Of a stretch of 64,000 nt of DNA, positions 59,403 through 64,000 are shown one piece after another; the stretch's first letter is position 1, and each line of letters starts with the position of its first letter. The position numbers were made by a program, and so were the translations under genes. The notes beneath the pieces were generated by a model that saw nothing but the letters and a program-made list of their open reading frames with translations, did no database searches and was not told the origin of the DNA. The DNA comes from an uncultured Oscillospiraceae bacterium (GTDB taxonomy: Bacteria; Bacillota; Clostridia; Oscillospirales; Oscillospiraceae), in NCBI GenBank assembly GCA_934597255.1, contig CAKTQV010000004.1, positions 124,001 through 188,000 on the forward strand. The letters run 5' to 3'.

Positions 59403-60802
59403 GATCCTTCTCCTTTGTGAATTGTCTGAGCTGCCAGATATTCCTTGCAGCTTTGTATCTGTGCGTATACGGAATCGGGCGCGGGGCCGCCGGGCGAGCG
59501 GCGGCGGGAAACGCAGCGGTCGAGCGACAGGGCGTCGTATATGTCCTCGTCAAAGCAGCCGCTGTAGGAGCGCAGCTGCTCCAGCGTGAGCGATTCCAGC
59601 ACCTGCCCGCCGGCGATGCAGTCGGCGACGATGCGGCCGGTGAGCTGATAGGCGCTGCGGAAGGGGAGACCCTTTGCCGTCAGATAGTCGGCCATATCGG
59701 TGGCGTTGATGAAGCCGCCGGCGGCCGCGGCGCGCATGGTCCCGCGGCAGACCCTCATGGAGCCGAGCATCGGCGCCATGACGCGCAGGCAGGCCTTCAC
59801 GGTGTCCGCGCAGTCGAACACGGCCTCCTTGTCCTCCTGCATATCCTTGTTGTAGGCCAGCGGCAGACCCTTCATTACGGTCAGCAGAGCGACCAGATCG
59901 CCGTAAACGCGGCCGGTCTTTCCCCGGCACAGCTCGGCCATGTCGGGATTCTTTTTCTGGGGCATGATGGACGAGCCGGTCGTGAACGCGTCGTCCAACT
60001 CGATGAAGCGGAACTCCCAGCTCGACCACAGCACCAGCTCCTCCGACAGCCGCGACAGGTGCATCATGACAATGGCGCAGGCGGACAGGAAATCAAGGCA
60101 GAAATCGCGGTCGGAAACGCCGTCCATGCTGTTGAGGGCGATGTGGGAAAAGCCGAGCTGCCGCGCCTCCCACGCGCGGTCGATGTCCCAGCTCGTGCCG
60201 GCCAGCGCGCAGCAGCCGATGGGGCTGCTGTCAAGGCGGCGGCCGGCGTCGTCCAGGCGGTCGATGTCCCGGCGCAGCATCATGGCGTAGGCCATGAGAT
60301 GGTGGCCGAACGTGACGGGCTGCGCCCGCTGCATGTGCGTGTAGCCGGGCATGACGGCGTCGGCGTTCGCTTCGGCCTGCGCCGTCAGGGCTTCCAGCAG
60401 CGCCAGCACGAGCGAGCGGACTTCGGCCAGCTCGCGGCGCAGATACAGGCGCAGATCGAGCGCGACCTGATCGTTGCGCGAGCGGGCGGTGTGGAGCTTT
60501 TTCCCCAGCGCGCCGAGCCGCCGCGTCAGCTCCTGCTCGACAAAGCTGTGAACGTCCTCGGCCTGGGGGTCGACGGCCAGTGCGCCGGCCTCTACATCCG
60601 CCAGTATCCCGCCGAGCCCGGCGATGAGCGCTTCGGCCTCGTCCGGGCGGAGGATGCCGCGCCGGCCGAGCATGCCGGCGTGGGCGACCGAGCCGCGGAT
60701 GTCCTCCGTGAGCATGCGGCGGTCAAAGCGGATGGAGGAGTTGAAGTCGTCGGCGAGCGGGTCGGTATGGCTTCCGGCCCGTCCGTCCCATAGCTTTGTC
60801 AT
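59399..60802 (-). CDS. argH: Argininosuccinate lyase
   Basis: A 467-residue tetrameric lyase that splits argininosuccinate into arginine and fumarate. TTGSSIMPQKKNPD (about residues 276-289) is the fumarase/ASL superfamily signature with the catalytic Ser loop; TARSRNDQ and GYTHMQRAQP are other conserved blocks. GGAGG precedes the ATG. It follows argG by 13 bases. Confidence 0.96.
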   Translation of the reverse strand: MTKLWDGRAGSHTDPLADDFNSSIRFDRRMLTEDIRGSVAHAGMLGRRGILRPDEAEALIAGLGGILADVEAGALAVDPQAEDVHSFVEQELTRRLGALGKKLHTARSRNDQVALDLRLYLRRELAEVRSLVLALLEALTAQAEANADAVMPGYTHMQRAQPVTFGHHLMAYAMMLRRDIDRLDDAGRRLDSSPIGCCALAGTSWDIDRAWEARQLGFSHIALNSMDGVSDRDFCLDFLSACAIVMMHLSRLSEELVLWSSWEFRFIELDDAFTTGSSIMPQKKNPDMAELCRGKTGRVYGDLVALLTVMKGLPLAYNKDMQEDKEAVFDCADTVKACLRVMAPMLGSMRVCRGTMRAAAAGGFINATDMADYLTAKGLPFRSAYQLTGRIVADCIAGGQVLESLTLEQLRSYSGCFDEDIYDALSLDRCVSRRRSPGGPAPDSVYAQIQSCKEYLAAQTIHKGEGS

Positions 60803-60815
60803 GGCGCGCCTCCGT

Positions 60816-62042
60816 TCATCCCCTGAGCTTTCCCTGCTCCATCAGCGCCTGTATCTGGGTGGGCAGCCCCCAGAGCTGGATGAAGCCGCCGGCCTGGGCC
60901 TGATCGTAGTCGCTTTCGCCGAAGGTGCATATCTGTTCGGAATACAGCGAATACGGGCTTTTCACGCCGGCCTTGATGATGTTGCCCTTGTACAGCTTCA
61001 GCCGCACCGTTCCGGTGACGGTCTTCTGCGTTTCGGCCACGAACGCGCTCAGCGCCGTGCGGAGCGGGGAATACCAAAGGCCGTTGTACAGCAGCTCGGC
61101 GAAGCATATGCTCAGCTCCTGCTTTTTGTGCGCCGTCATCTTGTCGAGACAGAGCGTTTCGAGCGTCTGATGCGCCTTGTAAAGAATGGCGCCGCCGGGC
61201 GTTTCGTACACGCCGCGGCACTTCATGCCCACGAGCCGGTTTTCCACGATGTCGAGCAGGCCGATGCCGTTTTTGCCGCCCAGCTCGTTGAGCTTCCAGA
61301 TCATATCGACGGCGCTCATCTTCACGCCGTCGAGCGCGGTGGGAACGCCCTGCTCAAAGTCGATGGCGACATAGGTCGGCGTGTCCGGCGCGTCGATGGG
61401 GGAGACGCCCATCTCCAGGAAGCCGGGCTTTTCATACTGCGGCTCGCTCCACGGGTCCTCCAGATCCAGTCCCTCATGGCTCAGATGCCAGAGATTCTTG
61501 TCCTTGGAATAGTTTGTCTCGCGGCTGATCTTCAGCGGGATGCCGTGCGCCTCGGCGTAGTCGATCTCCTTGTCCCGCGAGCTCAGCTCCCATTCCCGCC
61601 ACGGGGCGATGATGGGCATATCCGGGGCGAAGTGCCGGATGGCCAGCTCGAAGCGGACCTGGTCGTTGCCCTTGCCGGTGCAGCCGTGGGCGATGGCGTC
61701 GGCGCCCTCGGCCTTGGCGATCTCCACCAGCTTCTTGGCGATCACGGGACGGGCGAAGGCGGTCCCGAGCAGGTATTCCTCGTAAACGGCCCCGGCCTGC
61801 ATGGAGGGGATGATGACGTCGTCCACCATTTCCTGACACAGATCGGCCGCGAAAAATTTGGAGGCGCCGGTGAGGAGGGCTTTTTCCTCCAGCCCCTCCA
61901 GCTCGTCGGCCTGGCCCACGTTGCCGGCCACGGCGATGATCTCCGCGTTGTTGTAGTTCTCCTTCAGCCAGGGGATAATGACCGAGGTATCCAGCCCGCC
62001 GGAGTAGGCCAGGACGATCTTTTTGATGCTTTCCTTCTTCAT
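60816..62042 (-). CDS. argG: Argininosuccinate synthase
   Basis: A 408-residue N-type ATP pyrophosphatase that condenses citrulline and aspartate. KIVLAYSGGLDTS (about residues 9-21) is the PP-loop. GCTGKGNDQVRFE and EVMGVSP-like LEMGVSPIDAPD are also typical. The ATG at 62042 follows GGAGG by 10 bases; longer in-frame starts would cross the promoter. First gene of the arg operon, under an ARG-box-like operator. Confidence 0.96.
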   Translation of the reverse strand: MKKESIKKIVLAYSGGLDTSVIIPWLKENYNNAEIIAVAGNVGQADELEGLEEKALLTGASKFFAADLCQEMVDDVIIPSMQAGAVYEEYLLGTAFARPVIAKKLVEIAKAEGADAIAHGCTGKGNDQVRFELAIRHFAPDMPIIAPWREWELSSRDKEIDYAEAHGIPLKISRETNYSKDKNLWHLSHEGLDLEDPWSEPQYEKPGFLEMGVSPIDAPDTPTYVAIDFEQGVPTALDGVKMSAVDMIWKLNELGGKNGIGLLDIVENRLVGMKCRGVYETPGGAILYKAHQTLETLCLDKMTAHKKQELSICFAELLYNGLWYSPLRTALSAFVAETQKTVTGTVRLKLYKGNIIKAGVKSPYSLYSEQICTFGESDYDQAQAGGFIQLWGLPTQIQALMEQGKLRG

Positions 62043-62077
62043 GATCGGCGCGCCTCCTTGAATGAATATCTGTTTTA

Positions 62078-62095
62078 TGTGCATAATTATACACA
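62078..62095. promoter_or_regulatory. ARG-box-like operator over the arg promoter -10 region
   Basis: A near-perfect 18-bp palindrome, TGTGCATAATTATACACA. Its core TGCATAATTATACA matches the ArgR/AhrC pattern TGnATnnnnATnCA. It covers the -10 box, so repression by ArgR with arginine is likely (inference). Confidence 0.7.
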
Positions 62096-62113
62096 CAAGG
62101 CGGGTTCCGTCAA
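62086..62113 (-). promoter_or_regulatory. Promoter of the arg operon
   Basis: Minus-strand TTGACG (62108-62113) and perfect TATAAT (62086-62091), 16 bp apart, about 44 bases before argG. Confidence 0.75.
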
Positions 62114-62202
62114 GGGGGAAATTGATTTTTATCCATATACACAACAAAGCGGCAGACGATGCGCACACGGGCTGTGCACATTGTCTGCCGGAAAGAAAAA
62201 CC

Positions 62203-62230
62203 GCCGCGGACTCCGGTCGGAGTCCGCGGC
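62203..62230 (-). terminator. Terminator of the HtrA gene
   Basis: A 13-bp perfect stem (GCCGCGGACTCCG / CGGAGTCCGCGGC), followed on the minus strand by GGTTTTTCTTTCC. Confidence 0.88.
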
Positions 62231-62243
62231 GTGCGCGCGTTTT

Positions 62244-63704
62244 TCAGCCGATCACGCCTTTGTCCACAAGGCGGAAGCGGATGTCGAAGGATTTGCCCTC
62301 GCGGTACACCGTGCAGCATATCTCGTCGCCGACGGCGAGCGCGTCCTTGATGGCGTTGACGTCGTCCACGGAGGCGACGGGCGTGCCGTTGACGGCGGTG
62401 ATCACGTCGCCGGCCTGCATCCCCTGCGCGAAGGCGTCGGAATTTTCGTCCACGCGGGACACATAAATGCCGGACGGCAGGCCGTAGCGCTCCATGGCCT
62501 CCTCGCTCACGGGGCCGGCCACGATGCCGAGCGTGGGCTGCCCGGGAACGTAGCCGTATTCCACGATGGCGTCCACCACGGGCTTGATGACGCTCGTGGG
62601 GATGGCGAAGCCGATGCCCTCTACGGCGGCGGAGTAGGTGAACATGACCTTCATGTTGGTGATGCCGACGACCTGGCCGTGCATATTGATGAGCGGGCCG
62701 CCGGAGTTGCCCTCGTTGAGCGCGGCGTTCGTCTGCAGGAGGGTCATGCTGAAGCCCTTGTTCGACACGGAGCGGTTGATGGCGGAGATGATGCCGTTGG
62801 TCATCGTGCCGGCGTACTGCTCGCCGAGCGGGTTGCCGATGGCGACGACGCCGTCGCCGACCTGGCAGGAGGCCGAATCGGCAAACGCGGCGCAGGGGAA
62901 ATTCTCGCCCTCGATCTTCAGAACGGCCAGATCGGTGGCGGTATCGCTGCCGACAAAGCGCGCGCTGCGGCTGTCGCCGTCGGGGAAGATTACATCGGCG
63001 GCGTCCGAGCCCTCCAGCACATGGGCGTTGGTGACGACATAGCCGTCGGTCGTGAAAACGACGCCCGTGCCCCAGCTCCATTTCTCGCCGCTGCGATAGC
63101 AGGTGATGCCGACAACGGCGGGGCTGAGCTGGGCGTAGATATCCTGCAGGGACTTCTCCGCGCCGGCCGTGCTCTCCAGCGTCAGCGTGACGCCGGTGCC
63201 GGTGGGGGCGGCGGGGATGTCGATGTCGGAGCTTGACGTGAAGTAGCTGTCAAAATACTCGTACATATCCGCGCCGTCGGGGATGCCGGCGTCGGAGGCG
63301 CTGCTGTCGCCGCCGTCCGCGGCAAAGGGGAGGACCGGCTCGACGGCGCTTTCCAGATGCACGTGCAGGTGCGGCCCGAGAATGCGCAGCACGATCCCGG
63401 CGCCGGCCAGCAGACACAGCGCGGCGATGGCGACGGCGCGCCACACGGGGGAGACCCGTTTGCCCGCCGAAGGGGTGGCCGGCTGGAAGCAGGACGCGCC
63501 GGATCGGAAATGGGGCGCGTCCGGCTGAAAATAGGGCGTGGTGGGCCGAACCCCGTCGGCCGGGGCGTCGGAGGCTTCTTCGGCCGGCGGCTCCGGGGCG
63601 GCGGCCTTTTCCGCTTCTTCGGCATACCAGCCGTCGGCCTCTCCGGGCGTCATCGGACGGCCGTTGTACCAGCGGCCGTTTCGGTTCTGTTCGTTGTAAA
63701 GCAA
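62244..63704 (-). CDS. Membrane-anchored HtrA/DegP-type serine protease
   Basis: A 486-residue S1C protease. A Pro/Glu/Ala-rich cytosolic N-terminus (1-85) leads to one membrane helix (about 88-108), a linker, a trypsin-like domain and one PDZ domain (about 385-480). The catalytic triad is H228 (TNAHVLEG), D258 (TDLAVLKI) and S334 (EGNSGGPL). It would act outside the membrane in envelope protein quality control. The start is TTG at 63704, 9 bases after AAAGGAG. It lies 18 bases after a sensor kinase gene, a common pairing in Firmicutes (for example near YycFG/WalRK-type systems). Confidence 0.92.
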   Translation of the reverse strand: MLYNEQNRNGRWYNGRPMTPGEADGWYAEEAEKAAAPEPPAEEASDAPADGVRPTTPYFQPDAPHFRSGASCFQPATPSAGKRVSPVWRAVAIAALCLLAGAGIVLRILGPHLHVHLESAVEPVLPFAADGGDSSASDAGIPDGADMYEYFDSYFTSSSDIDIPAAPTGTGVTLTLESTAGAEKSLQDIYAQLSPAVVGITCYRSGEKWSWGTGVVFTTDGYVVTNAHVLEGSDAADVIFPDGDSRSARFVGSDTATDLAVLKIEGENFPCAAFADSASCQVGDGVVAIGNPLGEQYAGTMTNGIISAINRSVSNKGFSMTLLQTNAALNEGNSGGPLINMHGQVVGITNMKVMFTYSAAVEGIGFAIPTSVIKPVVDAIVEYGYVPGQPTLGIVAGPVSEEAMERYGLPSGIYVSRVDENSDAFAQGMQAGDVITAVNGTPVASVDDVNAIKDALAVGDEICCTVYREGKSFDIRFRLVDKGVIG

Positions 63705-63722
63705 GGTTTGCGGCTCCTTTCG

Positions 63723-64000
63723 TCAGCCGTCGCGCTCCGGGGACGGGAGCGGCGCCGGCGGTTCGGCCTCGGCCAGCGTGAAGATGAAGGCGGTCTCGCC
63801 GTTTTCACTCGTGACATAAATGTCCTGGTCGTGGCTGTCCAGAATGGCTTTGACCATATACAGGCCGAGTCCGGCTCCGTCGCGGTCAAGACCGCGGGAG
63901 CTGTCGGACTTGTGAAAGCGCTCGAAGATCCGCGGCAGCTCCTCCGGGGCGATGGTCTGCCCCCGATCGGCGATGCGGGTATACAGCTTTCCGTTTTCCT
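63723..64000 (-). CDS. Sensor histidine kinase, C-terminal end (partial)
   Basis: The frame is open to the window edge and ends in TGA at 63723-63725, giving about 92 residues. It contains the end of an HATPase_c domain: a G1-like DRGQTI, the F-box IFERFHK, and the G2 motif GAGLGLYMVKAI; the tail is Pro-rich (PPAPLPSPERDG). It is the C-terminal end of a two-component sensor, just upstream of the HtrA gene and probably in one operon. The signal-sensing part lies outside the window. Confidence 0.9.
   Translation of the reverse strand, partial: ENGKLYTRIADRGQTIAPEELPRIFERFHKSDSSRGLDRDGAGLGLYMVKAILDSHDQDIYVTSENGETAFIFTLAEAEPPAPLPSPERDG

Overview
The window is a gene-dense, GC-rich stretch of chromosome from an anaerobic Firmicute, most likely a high-GC member of the Oscillospiraceae/Ruminococcaceae (Clostridia). 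This is inferred from AGGAGG-type ribosome sites, frequent TTG/GTG starts, consensus sigma-A promoters, a RecJ-Rel-Dtd block, long-form HPF, an EcfA1-EcfA2-EcfT-TruA block, an Rnf-independent ion-pumping pyrophosphatase, HemZ, an [FeFe]-hydrogenase and NuoG/GltD-type flavoproteins. No insertion sequence, phage or CRISPR array was seen. Nearly every base lies in or next to a gene; no gene-free stretch exceeds 300 bases.

Layout. 1-2.3 kb: the end of an unidentified gene, then a secreted tannase-like esterase. 2.3-7.6 kb (minus): recJ-rel-dtd-MBL hydrolase operon. 7.6-12.7 kb: tRNA-Leu(UAA), two GNAT proteins, a FAD dehydrogenase, hemZ and a nucleoside kinase. 12.7-17.1 kb (minus): XpaC-like protein, purine nucleoside phosphorylase, mtnA and an MTA/SAH-deaminase-like amidohydrolase, tightly overlapped, which together could take methylthioadenosine to methylthioribulose-1-phosphate. 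17.3-25 kb: PcrA-type helicase with a possibly leaderless mRNA, a MATE exporter, a membrane pyrophosphatase with an unusual N-terminal repeat extension, and threonine synthase.

25-31 kb holds a hydantoinase/dihydropyrimidinase, a fold-type-II PLP lyase and guanine deaminase, suggesting nitrogen-ring catabolism. Between the first two lies a 1.5-kb divergent zinc-ribbon/XRE regulator segment bounded by a perfect 44-bp direct repeat. 31-37 kb: a half-length P-loop protein, an RluA pseudouridine synthase, an acyltransferase-fold protein that seems to lack its catalytic pair, a collagen-like surface protein, a TPR/LRR protein and hpf. 37-44 kb: a redox region with a NuoG-GltD flavoprotein plus ferredoxin partner, asnS, and an [FeFe]-hydrogenase whose N-terminus looks like the C-terminal end of a NuoF/HydB subunit.

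44-54.5 kb (minus) is one long, closely spaced block: methyltransferase, ecfA1, ecfA2, ecfT, truA, a beta-propeller-like membrane protein, a CvpA-like protein, a Clp ATPase with an N-terminal zinc finger, and an ABC exporter. 54.6-56 kb: an SGNH-like anchored protein with a DUF4358-like lipoprotein. 56.9-62 kb (minus): arginine biosynthesis (argG-argH-[binding protein-permease]-argF) behind a promoter with an ARG-box-like palindrome. 62.2-64 kb (minus): an HtrA protease preceded by the end of a histidine kinase that runs off the window.
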